From positions 62,001 through 126,000 of the forward strand of contig NZ_SRRO01000001.1 in assembly GCF_004785795.1 (NCBI RefSeq): a DNA stretch of 64,000 bases. Reading direction: 5' to 3'. Source of the DNA: Nocardioides eburneiflavus. GTDB taxonomy: Bacteria > Actinomycetota > Actinomycetes > Propionibacteriales > Nocardioidaceae. Below, one piece after another: positions 23,727 to 34,384 of the stretch (position 1 is its first letter; every line of letters starts with the position of its first letter). Below the pieces are notes generated by a model. It had not been told where the DNA came from and made no database searches. It was given only the letters and a program-made list of their open reading frames with translations. Position numbers and translations under genes: made by a program.

Positions 23727-24707
23727 TCAGCCGCGGCGGCGGCGGATCTCGGCGTTGACCGCCGGGATGACCTCGTGCAGGTCGCCGATGACGGCGTGGG
23801 TGGCCTTGGTGACCATCGGGGCGTCCGGGTCGGTGTTGATGGCGAGGATGGCCTTGGCGCTGCTGCACCCGGCCCAGTGCTGGATGGCGCCGCTGATGCC
23901 GCACGGGATGTAGAGGTCGGGCGAGATCCGGCTGCCGGTCTGGCCGACCTGCTCGTGGTGCGGACGCCAGCCGAGGGAGGTCACCACGCGGGAGACACCG
24001 AGCGAGGCGTCGAGCAGGTCGGCGAGCTCCAGCAGGTCGTCGAAGCCCTCCGCCGACCCCGCGCCCCGCCCGGCGCCGACCACGACCTTCGCGGACTTCA
24101 ACGTCCCCGACAGGTCGGGCTCGGGCTCGTCGGTGGACACCACCCGCGCCACCAGGTCGGCGTCGGGGACTTCGGGCGTCTCGACCACCAGTTCGCCCGC
24201 GCCGTGGGTGTCGGCGGGACGCGCCTCGACCGCGTGGCCGGCGACGGTGAAGAGCGCCGGGCGCTGGGACAGCTGCATCTCCTCGAGCGCCGCTCCCCCG
24301 ACGACCTGGCGGGTCACGGTGAACGGCGAGAGCCCGCCGAACGACACCACGTTGGCGGCCATCGGCACCGCAGCGCGCGCGCCGAGGTGGGCGAGCACCT
24401 CGTTGCCGCGCGGGGTGCCGGACGCCATCACGACCACGGAGCCCGCGCCGGCGCGTACCTGCTCGACGCCGGCCGCCCACGCGGCGCCGGAGAAGGAGTC
24501 GTACGCCGCGCCGGTGAGGGCGTGGATGCGGCGCACGCCGTGGGCGGCGAGCACCCCGACGAGGGCGTCGTCGGGCGTCCCGACCAGCACCGCGTCGATC
24601 GGGACGCCGCCGCCGGCAGCGGCGAGGTCGCGGGCGAACGTGATCGCCTCGCGGGACGTCTCGACGGCCTCGCCCGCGGGCGACACCTCCACCAGCACCA
24701 GGATCAT
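23727..24707 (-). CDS. etfA: Electron transfer flavoprotein subunit alpha
   Basis: A 326-residue EtfA. The C-terminal FAD-binding half is clear: GRGAGSAEGF near 215, then QTGSRISPDLYIPCGISG, AIQHWAG and ILAINTDPDAPM. ETF takes electrons from flavin dehydrogenases and passes them to the quinone pool. Its gene overlaps etfB by four bases and follows the dimethylglycine/sarcosine dehydrogenase, so that enzyme is the likely electron donor. The start ATG at 24705-24707 is fixed by that overlap. Confidence 0.93.
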   Translation of the reverse strand: MILVLVEVSPAGEAVETSREAITFARDLAAAGGGVPIDAVLVGTPDDALVGVLAAHGVRRIHALTGAAYDSFSGAAWAAGVEQVRAGAGSVVVMASGTPRGNEVLAHLGARAAVPMAANVVSFGGLSPFTVTRQVVGGAALEEMQLSQRPALFTVAGHAVEARPADTHGAGELVVETPEVPDADLVARVVSTDEPEPDLSGTLKSAKVVVGAGRGAGSAEGFDDLLELADLLDASLGVSRVVTSLGWRPHHEQVGQTGSRISPDLYIPCGISGAIQHWAGCSSAKAILAINTDPDAPMVTKATHAVIGDLHEVIPAVNAEIRRRRG

Positions 24708-25477
24708 CGCGCCAGCACCCCCAGCTGCTCGAGGAGGTCGACCACCGCTGGCGCGGCGGCGGGGCCCTCGCCGAGCACCTGCACCGTGGAGGGCGAGGGC
24801 GGCGGGAGCACGAGGCGTACGCGGGACGGGCCCACGGGCTCGGCGGCCGGCTCCCGCTCCTCGATCGGCGCCTTCCTGGCCTTCATCCGCCCGGGGACGG
24901 TCGGGTAGCGGGGCTCGACGCCGCCCTCGAGGACGGTGACCACGGCGGGCAGGGGCAGCCGGAAGGTCTCGTGGCCGTCGGGGCCGGAGCCGCTCGCGGT
25001 CACCACGCCGCCGTCCACCGACACGGCGCTGACGCCGTTGACGACGGGCCAGCCGAGCTCGTACGCGAGCCGGATCCCGACCTGGAAGTCGCCGCTGTCG
25101 GCGGCGTCGTTGCCCAGCAGCACCAGGTCGTGGGGAGTGCCGGCAGCGGCGTGGTCGCGGACCACCGCGGCGATCTCGCGGGCGACGTCGGCGGGGCCGA
25201 ATGCCTGGGGGTCGGCCAGCACGTGCGTCGCGGCCGTGCACCCGACCGCCAGCGCGGAGCGCAGCTGCTCGACCGCGTCGGCATCACCGAGCGTCAGGAC
25301 TGTGGCACCGCCCCCGCCGTCCGCGGCGATCCGTACGGCGAGCTCGACCGCGCACTCCTCGTGGGCGCTCGTGGTGAACCCGGCGAAGCGGCCGTCGACG
25401 CCCTGCCCGTCCTCGGTGAGGACGACCTCGCTGGAGGAGTCCACGACGCGCTTCACGCAGACGAGCGGGCTGACCAT
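24704..25477 (-). CDS. etfB: Electron transfer flavoprotein subunit beta
   Basis: A 257-residue EtfB, with the N-terminus MVSPLVCVKRVVDSSSEV and the central segment DLVLLGNDAADSGDFQVGIR typical of the family. ATG at 25475-25477 shares one base with the TGA of the dehydrogenase gene upstream (TGATG), which indicates translational coupling. It forms the ETF heterodimer with EtfA. Confidence 0.93.
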   Translation of the reverse strand: MVSPLVCVKRVVDSSSEVVLTEDGQGVDGRFAGFTTSAHEECAVELAVRIAADGGGGATVLTLGDADAVEQLRSALAVGCTAATHVLADPQAFGPADVAREIAAVVRDHAAAGTPHDLVLLGNDAADSGDFQVGIRLAYELGWPVVNGVSAVSVDGGVVTASGSGPDGHETFRLPLPAVVTVLEGGVEPRYPTVPGRMKARKAPIEEREPAAEPVGPSRVRLVLPPPSPSTVQVLGEGPAAAPAVVDLLEQLGVLAR

Positions 25478-28014
25478 CACCTGATCCGCTCGTTGGTCGG
25501 GTCGAGGAGCGGGGTGGCGTCGATCGAGCCGACGGTCACGGGGTAGAGCTCCTCCATGTAGGAGACGGCGAGCTCGTTGCCGATCACCGCCTCCGCCGGC
25601 GGCAGGTAGGCCAGGAGGACGTGCTTGCCGAGCGACGGCGCCGACCCGGCACTGGTGACGTAGGGGTGGTGGCCGTGGCCGTCGGTGAGCGTGCCGCCGT
25701 CGCGGGTGAGGATCGGCTCGCCGCCGAGCATGTAGCGCTTCGTGCCGGACGCCGAGGTGTGGTCGTCGACGGTCAGGGTGCAGAGCACGGTCTTCGGCTC
25801 GGCCTCCCGCTGGGCCAGGTAGGCCTCCTTGCCGACGAAGTCGGCCGCCTTGACCTTGGGCCGCTGCATGCCGGCCTCGACGATGCTCCGCTCGGAGTCG
25901 AGCTCGGCGCCGTAGGCGCGGTAGCCCTTCTCGATGCGTCCGGTCGTGCCGTAGACGCCGATGCCGGCCGGGACGGCGCCGTGCGGCGCACCGGCCTCGA
26001 GCAGGACCTCCCACAGGTCGGCCGCCCGGTCCATGGGTACGTACAGCTCCCAGCCGAGCTCGCCGACATAGGAGATGCGCGAGGCGAGGACGGTGATCTG
26101 CTTGCCCGACCCCGACGCCACCGAGATCTCGCGGCAGGACAGGAAGCCGAAGCCGGCGTCGGAGACGTCGTCGGAGGTCAGCGAGGAGAGGATGTCGCGG
26201 GCCCGCGGGCCCCAGACGCCGATCGTCGAGACGCCGTCGGTGCGGTCGGTGAGGGTGGTGGTGCCGGACTCGGGCAGGTGCCCGGTGAACCAGGCGCGGT
26301 CGGCCATGCCGTGCGCGCCGCCGGTGACCACGCGGAAGTGGTCGTCGCCGAGGCGCATGACGGTGAGGTCGGAGCGGAAGCCGCCCTTCGCGTCGAGGAC
26401 AGGCGTGTAGACCACCTTGCCGACGGCGACGTCGCACTGCGCGACGCACGTCGTCTGCACGACGTCGAGCGCCTCCGGGCCCTCGATGTCGAACACGCAG
26501 AACGCGGACAGGTCGATGACCGCCGCGGCCTCGCGCATCCGGAGGTGCTCGGCGTTGATGATCGGGCTCCACCACCGCGAGTCCCACTCGTGCTCGCGCG
26601 GCATCACGGCGTCGCCGTACTGCTCGAGCAGCCCGGCGTTGGACTCGTACCAGAACGGGCGCTCCCAGCCGGCGGTCTCGAAGAAGACCGCGCCGAGCTT
26701 GGCCTGCGAGTCGTGCATCGGGGCGAGCCGCTGGTCGCGGTCGGACTCGTACTGCTCGGCCGGGTGGATGATGCCGTAGGTCTTGATGAACGACTCGGTG
26801 GTGCGCAGCCGGGTGTGCTCGCGACGCTTCTGGTGCTGGTGGAAGCGGGCGATGTCGCTGTGGTGCAGGTCGATCTCCGAGTGGCCGTGGGTCATCCACT
26901 CCGCGACCGCGCGTCCCACGCCCGGCCCCTCCTTGATCCACACGGCCGCGGCGGTCCAGAGCCCGGCGACCTCGCTCTCGCCCAGGATCGGGTTGCCGTC
27001 GCAGGTCAGGGACAGCAGGCCGTTGATGGCGTAGCGCATCTCCGCACCCTCCGCGCCGAGCAGCTCGGGCATCAGCTCGTAGGCCTGCTCGAGCTGGGGG
27101 TCGAAGTCGTCGGAGGTGAAGGGCATCTCGGTGGGCGACAGCTTGGCCTGCTCGATCGAGGGGATGTCCTCGGGCTCGTGGAGGATCGCGCGGTGGGCGT
27201 AGGAGCCGACCTCCATGTCCGCGCCGTGCTGGCGCTCGTAGCAGAAGGTGTCCATGTCGCGGATGATCGGGAAGGAGATCTCTCCCTCCTTCTCCGCCAG
27301 CTGGGGGCAGGGACCGACACTGATCATCTGGTGCACGGCCGGGGTGAGCGGGATGCTGACGCCGGCCATGTCGCCGAGCTTGGGGCTCCACACGCCCGCC
27401 GCGATGACCACGGTGGCGGCCTCGATGTCGCCGCCGGTCGTGCGCACGCGCGTGATGCGGCGGCCACGGGGGCCGTCCTCGGTGTCGAGGCCGACGACCT
27501 CCACGGTCGGCACGACGGTCAGCTCCCCCGTGGCGAGCGCGCGCTCGCGCATGATCGTGCCCGCTCGCAGGGAGTCCACGACGCCGACGCCGGGCGTCCA
27601 GAACGCACCGATGAACTGGTCCTCCTCGATGAAGGGCACCTTCTCCTTCACGAACGCGGGGCTGACCAGCTCGGCCTCGATCCCCCACGCCCGCGCGCTG
27701 GACATGCGGCGCCGCAGCTCCTCCATCCGCTCCTCGGTGCGGGCGATCTCGAAGCCGCCCGACTGCGTGAACACCCCCATCTCCTCGTACTGCGCGACCG
27801 AGTCGAGGGTGAGGTCGGTGATCTCGCGGGAGTGGTCGACGGTGAAGATGAAGTTGGAGGCGTGGCCGGTGGACCCGCCGGGGTTGGGCAGCGCCCCCTT
27901 GTCGATCTGCACCACGTCCTTCCACCCGAGCCGGGTGAGGTGGTGCACGAGGCTGTTGCCGACGATGCCGGCTCCGATCACGACGACGCCGGCGGTTGTG
28001 GGGACCTCTGCCAT
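25477..28014 (-). CDS. Dimethylglycine/sarcosine dehydrogenase-like flavoprotein with C-terminal GcvT domain
   Basis: An 845-residue two-part enzyme. Residues 1-390 are a DAO-type FAD domain (VVVIGAGIVGNS at 10-20); His51 in GGSTGHASNF corresponds to the histidine that binds FAD covalently in dimethylglycine dehydrogenases. A linker domain follows, then from about 440 a GcvT-like folate-binding domain (VFDIEGPEALDV, RISYVGELGWELYVP). Family members oxidise N-methyl groups and hand the carbon to THF as methylene-THF. EtfBA directly downstream implies a dehydrogenase, not an oxygen-using oxidase. ATG at 28012-28014 has CAGGAG six bases upstream. Dimethylglycine is the favoured substrate from context; sarcosine is possible. 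Confidence 0.88.
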   Translation of the reverse strand: MAEVPTTAGVVVIGAGIVGNSLVHHLTRLGWKDVVQIDKGALPNPGGSTGHASNFIFTVDHSREITDLTLDSVAQYEEMGVFTQSGGFEIARTEERMEELRRRMSSARAWGIEAELVSPAFVKEKVPFIEEDQFIGAFWTPGVGVVDSLRAGTIMRERALATGELTVVPTVEVVGLDTEDGPRGRRITRVRTTGGDIEAATVVIAAGVWSPKLGDMAGVSIPLTPAVHQMISVGPCPQLAEKEGEISFPIIRDMDTFCYERQHGADMEVGSYAHRAILHEPEDIPSIEQAKLSPTEMPFTSDDFDPQLEQAYELMPELLGAEGAEMRYAINGLLSLTCDGNPILGESEVAGLWTAAAVWIKEGPGVGRAVAEWMTHGHSEIDLHHSDIARFHQHQKRREHTRLRTTESFIKTYGIIHPAEQYESDRDQRLAPMHDSQAKLGAVFFETAGWERPFWYESNAGLLEQYGDAVMPREHEWDSRWWSPIINAEHLRMREAAAVIDLSAFCVFDIEGPEALDVVQTTCVAQCDVAVGKVVYTPVLDAKGGFRSDLTVMRLGDDHFRVVTGGAHGMADRAWFTGHLPESGTTTLTDRTDGVSTIGVWGPRARDILSSLTSDDVSDAGFGFLSCREISVASGSGKQITVLASRISYVGELGWELYVPMDRAADLWEVLLEAGAPHGAVPAGIGVYGTTGRIEKGYRAYGAELDSERSIVEAGMQRPKVKAADFVGKEAYLAQREAEPKTVLCTLTVDDHTSASGTKRYMLGGEPILTRDGGTLTDGHGHHPYVTSAGSAPSLGKHVLLAYLPPAEAVIGNELAVSYMEELYPVTVGSIDATPLLDPTNERIR

Positions 28015-28049
28015 GGCTGGCTCCTGTGCGGGAGGGTGGATCTGACGCC

Positions 28050-28085
28050 GTTGCGCATCGCGCAACTGGTTGCGCTATGCGCGAC
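28050..28085 (-). promoter_or_regulatory. Tandem 17-bp palindromic operators upstream of the dehydrogenase-etfBA operon
   Basis: Site 1 (28050-28066) is a perfect palindrome, GTTGCGC-ATC-GCGCAAC. Site 2 (28069-28085) is GTTGCGC-TAT-GCGCGAC. Their starts are 19 bp apart. They lie just downstream of the -10 box, where a bound protein would block transcription. The likely binder is the IclR-family protein encoded at 39785-40603. Confidence 0.8.
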
Positions 28086-28091
28086 ACTTGA

Positions 28092-28122
28092 AATGTACGC
28101 CGCCGCCCCCGCGCACTGTCAA
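28092..28122 (-). promoter_or_regulatory. Promoter of the dehydrogenase-etfBA operon
   Basis: On the minus strand a consensus -35 TTGACA (28117-28122) and a -10 TACATT (28092-28097) are separated by 19 bases. The -35 lies in the loop of the terminator hairpin of the upstream BCCT gene, and the tandem operators follow the -10. Confidence 0.65.
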
Positions 28123-28139
28123 GGGCGCGGGGGCGGCGG
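28100..28139 (-). terminator. Terminator hairpin after the BCCT transporter gene
   Basis: CCGCCGCCCCCGCGC (28100-28114) pairs perfectly over 15 bp with GCGCGGGGGCGGCGG (28125-28139), with a ten-base loop. It begins 18 bases after the stop codon of the BCCT gene. The loop holds the -35 box of the next promoter. Confidence 0.8.
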
Positions 28140-28157
28140 TGGGACGGGCTCGACCCG

Positions 28158-29864
28158 TCAGGCCTCCCTCTCCCCCTCGGGCGTCGGGCTCACGTCGTCC
28201 GGGTCGGCGCCGAGCGCGGCCAGCGCGACCGAGTGGTTCTCGACCGAGTCGTACTTCTGGGCGTGGAGCACGGCCTTGCGCACCCGCGACGGCAGCGTCG
28301 ACTCGTACGGCTCCTCGCGCAGCGACTTCATCAGCGACACGCACATCGCGCAGATCACCAGCATGAACGGCCCGGCCACGATGATCACGAGCGTCTGCAG
28401 CGCGCCCAGTCCTCCCGAGAACAGCAGCACGCCGGCCACGGCGCCCTGGGCGACGCCCCAGAAGATGACGAGCCAGCGCATCGGCTCCTCCTTGCCGTGC
28501 TGGCTGAGCATGCCCATCACGATCGAGGCGGAGTCGGCGCCGGTGATGAAGAAGATCGCCACGAGGAACACCGCCAGCACCACGGTGACGCTTGCGAGGG
28601 GGTACTCCCGCAGCGTCGTGAACAGGGCGCTCTCGGTGCCCTCCTCCGCCAGCACCGCGCCGAGGTCCTTGGCACCGGAGAGCTGGAGGTCGAAGGCGGA
28701 GCCGGCCAGGATCGAGAACCAGACGAACGAGACCAGGCTCGGCACCAGGATGACGTAGACGACGAACTGGCGGATCGTGCGGCCCTTGGAGATCCGCGCG
28801 ATGAACATGCCCACGAAGGGCGTCCACGAGATCCACCAGGCCCAGTAGAAGATCGTCCAGGCGCTGAGGAACTCGCTGCCGCCGAACGCGCCGGTGCGGA
28901 AGGCCATCGTCGGCAGGTGCGTGAGGTAGCCCCCCAGCGACTCGGTGAAGGTGCTGAGGATGAACACCGTCGGGCCCACCACGAAGAGGAAGAAGACGAG
29001 CAGCACGGCCGCGATCGCGTTGGCGTTGGAGAGCAGCTGCACGCCCTTCTCGATGCCGGTGACCGCGGACAGCACGAAGCACAGCGTCAGCACCACGATG
29101 ACGGCGACGGTCAGCCAGCGCGAGCTGCCGGTGCCGAACACGTCGTCGAGACCGCCGGTGATCTGCAGGGCACCCAGGCCCAGCGAGGTCGCGGAGCCGA
29201 AGAGGGTGGCGAAGATGGCGATGATGTCGATGGCCTTGCCCGGACCCTGCGTGGCCCGTGCACCGAGGAGCGGCCCGAAGGCGCCCGAGACCAGGTTGCC
29301 GGCGCCCTTGCGGTAGGCGAAGTAGCCGATCGCGAGGCCGATCACGCTGTACATCGCCCACGGGTGGAAGCCCCAGTGGAAGAACGCGTACTCCATCGCG
29401 ACGCGTGCGCTGTCAGGCGTGGACGGGTCACCGCGCCCCGGCGGGATGCTGCTCGCGTCGGTGGCGGTGAGGTAGGTCAGCGGCTCGGCCACACCCCAGA
29501 ACATCAGGCCGATGCCCATGCCGGTCGCGAACATCATCGACACCCAGGAGAACGTCGAGAACTCCGGCTGCGAGTCGTCCGGGCCGAGCCGGATGTTGCC
29601 GTAGCGGGTGATGGCGAGGTAGGCGGAGAACAGCAGGAAGACCGCGCTCACGAGGATGAACAGCCAGCCGAACAGTGAGGTCAGCTTGCCGAGGATCGTG
29701 GACGTGGTCTCGCCCATCCCGGTGGAGTCGATCGTCCCCCAGAGGAGGAAGGCGACGGCCAGCCCGGCGGCGACGCCGAAGGTCACCTTGTCGAGGGGGA
29801 AGTGGCCGTCCTTGCCTGCTGGCGGTGGCACCAGCGACTCCCCCACAGGTTCCTTGAGCGCCAT
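28158..29864 (-). CDS. BCCT-family betaine/carnitine/choline transporter
   Basis: A 568-residue carrier with twelve predicted membrane helices. It has the ion-coupling motif GMGIGLMFWGVAEPL in helix 3 and the substrate-site block WTIFYWAWWISWTPFVGMF in helix 8. Gly-Met-Gly at the ion site is the form seen in sodium-coupled betaine carriers such as BetP, so sodium-driven uptake of glycine betaine or dimethylglycine is a fair inference. ATG at 29862-29864 is preferred because the TTG ten codons earlier lies inside an operator palindrome. The gene stands alone between the OpuA operon and the dehydrogenase operon, with terminators on both sides. Confidence 0.9.
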   Translation of the reverse strand: MALKEPVGESLVPPPAGKDGHFPLDKVTFGVAAGLAVAFLLWGTIDSTGMGETTSTILGKLTSLFGWLFILVSAVFLLFSAYLAITRYGNIRLGPDDSQPEFSTFSWVSMMFATGMGIGLMFWGVAEPLTYLTATDASSIPPGRGDPSTPDSARVAMEYAFFHWGFHPWAMYSVIGLAIGYFAYRKGAGNLVSGAFGPLLGARATQGPGKAIDIIAIFATLFGSATSLGLGALQITGGLDDVFGTGSSRWLTVAVIVVLTLCFVLSAVTGIEKGVQLLSNANAIAAVLLVFFLFVVGPTVFILSTFTESLGGYLTHLPTMAFRTGAFGGSEFLSAWTIFYWAWWISWTPFVGMFIARISKGRTIRQFVVYVILVPSLVSFVWFSILAGSAFDLQLSGAKDLGAVLAEEGTESALFTTLREYPLASVTVVLAVFLVAIFFITGADSASIVMGMLSQHGKEEPMRWLVIFWGVAQGAVAGVLLFSGGLGALQTLVIIVAGPFMLVICAMCVSLMKSLREEPYESTLPSRVRKAVLHAQKYDSVENHSVALAALGADPDDVSPTPEGEREA

Positions 29865-29878
29865 GCCGCCCCCGTCCT

Positions 29879-29914
29879 GTTGCGCCTGGCGCAACGTAGT
29901 GCGTGACCTGCAAC
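29879..29914 (-). promoter_or_regulatory. Tandem 17-bp operators upstream of the BCCT gene
   Basis: Site 1 (29879-29895) is a perfect palindrome, GTTGCGC-CTG-GCGCAAC. Site 2 (29898-29914), AGTGCGT-GAC-CTGCAAC, is weaker but has the same 19-bp offset. The pair starts 14 bases upstream of the start codon. Confidence 0.72.
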
Positions 29915-29949
29915 ACAGGTACAGTGCTCCCCACCCGGACGGGTGTCAA

Positions 29950-29982
29950 GGACCCCCGGCCCGGGGACCGGGCCGGGGGTCC
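29950..29982 (-). terminator. Terminator hairpin after the betaine-binding protein gene
   Basis: GGACCCCCGGCCC (29950-29962) pairs perfectly over 13 bp with GGGCCGGGGGTCC (29970-29982), loop of seven bases. It ends the OpuA operon, 19 bases after the stop codon. Confidence 0.8.
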
Positions 29983-30001
29983 GACGGGAGCTGGACGGGG
30001 A

Positions 30002-30991
30002 TCAGCCGAGCCAGGTGTCGACCGTGTCCTGGTTCTCCTCGATCCACTTCGCGGCCGCGTCCTCGGGCGACATGCCGTCCTCGGCGATGTAGCCGGCGAC
30101 GACGTTCTGGTCCTCGTTGGTCCAGGTGAAGTTCCGCACGAGGTCGACGGCGGTGGAGTCGGACGCCGCCCACTCGGTCCCGACGATCTTCTTCAGCTCG
30201 GTCTCGGGGTAGTCGCACGCGACCTCCTGCGGGTCGTCCTGGCACCCCTCCTCGTACGGAGGGAGCGCGACGCGCTGCATGGGGACCTCCGCGTTGAAGT
30301 ACTGCGGCTCGTACCAGTAGCCGATGACCCACTCCTTGTTCTCCTCGGCCTTGCGGAAGGCCTCGATGCTGGCGGCCTCCGACCCCGAGAAGACGACCTT
30401 GAAGTCGAGGTCGAGGTTGGACACGATCGCCTCGTCGAACTGGACGTACGACGGGTCGGCGCCGAGGAACTGGCCCTTGCCGCCCGACTCCGAGGTGGCG
30501 AACTCGGAGGCGTACTTGTTGAGGTTCTCCCATTCGAGGATGTCGGGGTGCTCCTCGGCGAGCCACGGCGGGACGAACCAGCCGATGATGCCGACGTTGC
30601 CCTGCGGGCCGAAGTCCTCGGCGGTGCCGTCGCCCTCCTCGGCGAAGAACTTCTTCTCCAGGTCGGGGTGGCCCCAGTCCTCGATGACGACGTCGACCTC
30701 CCCGGTGCCGAAGCCCTGCCAGGAGACGTCCTCCTTGAGCTCCTTGTAGTTGACCGTGCAGCCGAGCTGGTCCTGGGCGACGGTGCCCACGACGTACGCG
30801 CTGGCCTCGTAGCCGACCCACGGGTTCACGGCCATGTTGAGGTCGCCGCACTCGCCCCCGGCCTCGCCCGCGGCTTCCTCGTTGGCCTCGGTCTGCTCCT
30901 CGATGGAGCCCCCGCCGCAGGCGGAGAGCACCATGACGGCGGCGGTGACGAGCACGCCCAGGCGGACCGCTCGGCTTCGGGTGTTGCGCAT
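30002..30991 (-). CDS. Glycine betaine ABC transporter substrate-binding lipoprotein (OpuAC-like)
   Basis: A 329-residue secreted lipoprotein with signal peptide and lipobox LSAC (Cys25). The mature part belongs to the OpuAC/ProX family (VGTVAQDQLGCTVNYKELKE, EVDVVIEDWGHPDL). Trp-rich positions that form the aromatic box for quaternary ammonium groups are present (VNPWVGYEAS, GWFVPPWLAEEHP). It captures betaine outside the membrane for the permease encoded 27 bases upstream. It is the last gene of the three-gene operon. Confidence 0.9.
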   Translation of the reverse strand: MRNTRSRAVRLGVLVTAAVMVLSACGGGSIEEQTEANEEAAGEAGGECGDLNMAVNPWVGYEASAYVVGTVAQDQLGCTVNYKELKEDVSWQGFGTGEVDVVIEDWGHPDLEKKFFAEEGDGTAEDFGPQGNVGIIGWFVPPWLAEEHPDILEWENLNKYASEFATSESGGKGQFLGADPSYVQFDEAIVSNLDLDFKVVFSGSEAASIEAFRKAEENKEWVIGYWYEPQYFNAEVPMQRVALPPYEEGCQDDPQEVACDYPETELKKIVGTEWAASDSTAVDLVRNFTWTNEDQNVVAGYIAEDGMSPEDAAAKWIEENQDTVDTWLG

Positions 30992-31018
30992 GGTGCTGCT
31001 CCTTCTGTGAGGGTGGTG

Positions 31019-33075
31019 CTAGTTGCTCGGCGGACCGATCGGCAGCCGGAGGTTGAAGGCGCGACGGGACCCCGGCCCGTCGTCGCGGCGTACGTCGGCT
31101 GCCGCGCGGGTGATCCGGTCGAGCATCACGCCCAGCAGCACGATCGTGATGCCCGCGGCCAGTCCCTTGCCCCACGCCTCGCTGCGGGCGAAGCCGTAGA
31201 CGACGTCGTAGCCGAGCGCGCCGGCGCCGACCAGACCGCCGATGACCGTCATCGCGAGGACGTAGAGCAGACCCTGGTTGGTGGCCAGCACCAGCGACCC
31301 CTTGGCCATCGGCAGCTGGACCTTGGTGATCTCCTGCCAGGTGGTCTGGCCGGTGGAACGACCTGCCTCGATGGTGGTCGGCGAGACTCCCTTCACCCCG
31401 TCGGCGACGAGCTTGATGGCGGCCGGGGCGGCGTAGACGATCCCCGCCACGATCGCGGTGAAGCGCGAGGGCCCGAACAGCGCCAGGACGGGGATCAGGT
31501 AGACGAAGGGCGGGATCGTCTGGCCGGCGTCCAGCAGCGGGCGGATGCCGAGGTCGACACGGCGGTCGCGTGCCATCCAGACCCCGAAGACCAGGGCCAG
31601 GACCATGACCAGGACGGTGGCCACCAACGTCATGTTGAGGGTGATCATCGCGTCGTGCCAGAGGTCGAAGTACCAGATGCCGGCCAGGCAGACGATCGTG
31701 CTGACCAGGGCACGCACGCCGCCGAAGACAAAGGCGAGCGCGGCGATCGCCGCGAACGCCAGCCACCACGGTGAGTCCGCGAGCAGGGCCTGCGTGCGGT
31801 TGAGGAACTCGTTGGTGATGACGTCCTTGATCCACTCGGTCGCGCCGCCGAAGGTGTCGGTGAACCAGTCGATGCCGTCGCTCACCCCACTCGCGACCCG
31901 GTCGCCGATGCTGTACTCGGGGAACTCGGCCAGGCTGACGTACGTGCGCGAGAGGTAGACCGCGACCAGGGTCGCCACGCCGCCGCCGATGATCAGCCCA
32001 CGGCGTACCCTGGGGTCCCCGCCCCCGCCACGGGCGACCTTCTCGGCGCGCTCGCTGGCCGCCGTCGTCGTCCGGTCGAGCATGACGGCCATGACCACGA
32101 TCAGGGCGCCCGGGACGAACGCCGTGCCGACGTCGTTGATGCGCAGGCCGGCGAGCACGGGCTTGCCGAGCCCGGGTCCGTTGACGAAGGCGGCGAGGGT
32201 GGCCATCGACAGTGCCGCCAGGGTGGTCTGGTTGAGGCCGACGATGATGGTCTTGCGGGCCATCGGGAGCTGCACCTTGACCAGCCGCTGCCAGTAGGTC
32301 TGCCCGGCCGAGTCGGTGGCCTCGACGGTCGTCGACGACACCTCGCGGATGCCGAAGCCGGCGATCCGGATGATCGGCGGTAGGGCGTAGATCAGCGTGG
32401 ACACCACGGCCGCGCTCGGGCCGATGCCGAAGAAGAGCACGATCGGCAGCAGGTAGACGAACGTCGGCATCGTCTGCATGAAGTCGAGGAACGGCGTGAC
32501 GATGGAGCTGGCGCGCCTGCTGGTGCCGATGAGGACGGCCAGCGGGATCCCGATGACGACGGCGAGCACCACTGAGATGCCGGTGATGACGAGCAGGTCG
32601 AGGGAGTCCTCCCAGAAGCCGAGGACGCCGAACGAGAGGAAGGAGGCCAGCACCAGCAGGGCGATCCGCCAGCTGGCGACCACCAGCGCGACGTACGTCG
32701 CGAGGGTGGTGACGCCCAGCCAGCCGATCTCGGGCACTGGCCGGGGGAAGCTCGGCACCACGACCAGCTTCTGGATCCACTCGAAGAGGCTGCGCAGCGC
32801 GTCGGCGATCGCGTTGGTGAACTGCATCAGGGGGTTGGTGTCGCGTCCGGCGAGCAGGTCGTTCTGGAACTCGGTGAGGCGGTCGTGCAGGTCGGTGCGG
32901 GACGTGCCGGGCAGCGAGAGGGTCTGGGTGCCGTTGGTGAAGTACCAGACCACGATCCAGGCAGCGAGGATCACCGTCGCAGGGATCCAGCGGCTGATGC
33001 TCGTGTGCTCCTCGACCGGCGGCGGAGCACCGGGCTCGACGGGCTGGGGCGTCGACGAGCGAGCGATGGTGGCGG

Positions 33076-33079
<4 letters not shown>
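31019..33079 (-). CDS. Glycine betaine ABC transporter permease with two fused permease domains
   Basis: A 686-residue protein with two complete OpuAB/ProW-type permease units in tandem. Each unit has its own ATPase-contact loop: [20 protein letters not shown] with [10 protein letters not shown] in the first half, and [20 protein letters not shown] with [10 protein letters not shown] in the second. The usual protein has one unit and acts as a dimer, so this one may supply both halves of the channel. Start is GTG at 33077-33079, overlapping the ATPase stop (GTGA). Confidence 0.88.
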
Positions 33080-34104
<1,025 letters not shown>

Positions 34105-34304
34105 GCCGGCTCCTCGGCAGGTCGTCGGACGTCACCGAGGACGGAGGTCGGGTCCTCGGTGGAGTGCCGGATGGACATGGCGCCACGGTGGACCCCGACG
34201 GGTGCGAGCGCGGGCGGGTGCGGGGACATACCCAGGATGTGGGCGACGCCCCTCGACTCTGTGACCTTGAGATCCGGCACGCGTGCCTCGCCCTCGCCGT
34301 TGTT

Positions 34305-34340
34305 GTTGCGTATGCCGCAACCGGATGCTTCAAACGCAAC
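34305..34340 (-). promoter_or_regulatory. Tandem 17-bp operators upstream of the OpuA operon
   Basis: Site 1 (34305-34321) is GTTGCGT-ATG-CCGCAAC. Site 2 (34324-34340) is GATGCTT-CAA-ACGCAAC. The offset is again 19 bp. The pair lies just downstream of the predicted -10 box. Confidence 0.72.
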
Positions 34341-34355
34341 CAGCCGGACCATCGA

Positions 34356-34384
34356 AGGATCCTGCGACTCACGCCCGCGGTCAA
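34356..34384 (-). promoter_or_regulatory. Candidate promoter of the OpuA operon
   Basis: On the minus strand a -35 TTGACC (34379-34384) and a weak -10 GATCCT (34356-34361) are separated by 17 bases. The operators begin 15 bases after the -10. Confidence 0.45.

Noticed and set aside
28065..29894. TTG start for the BCCT gene ten codons upstream of the chosen ATG
   Set aside because: This TTG and the codons after it lie in the perfect operator palindrome at 29879-29895, and the added residues are not typical of BCCT carriers.
30983..30999. GTTGCGC at the start of the betaine-binding protein gene, like the operator half-site
   Set aside because: The right half (GTGCTGC) does not match and no second site exists 19 bp away. 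The half-site is explained by the codons for Met-Arg-Asn.
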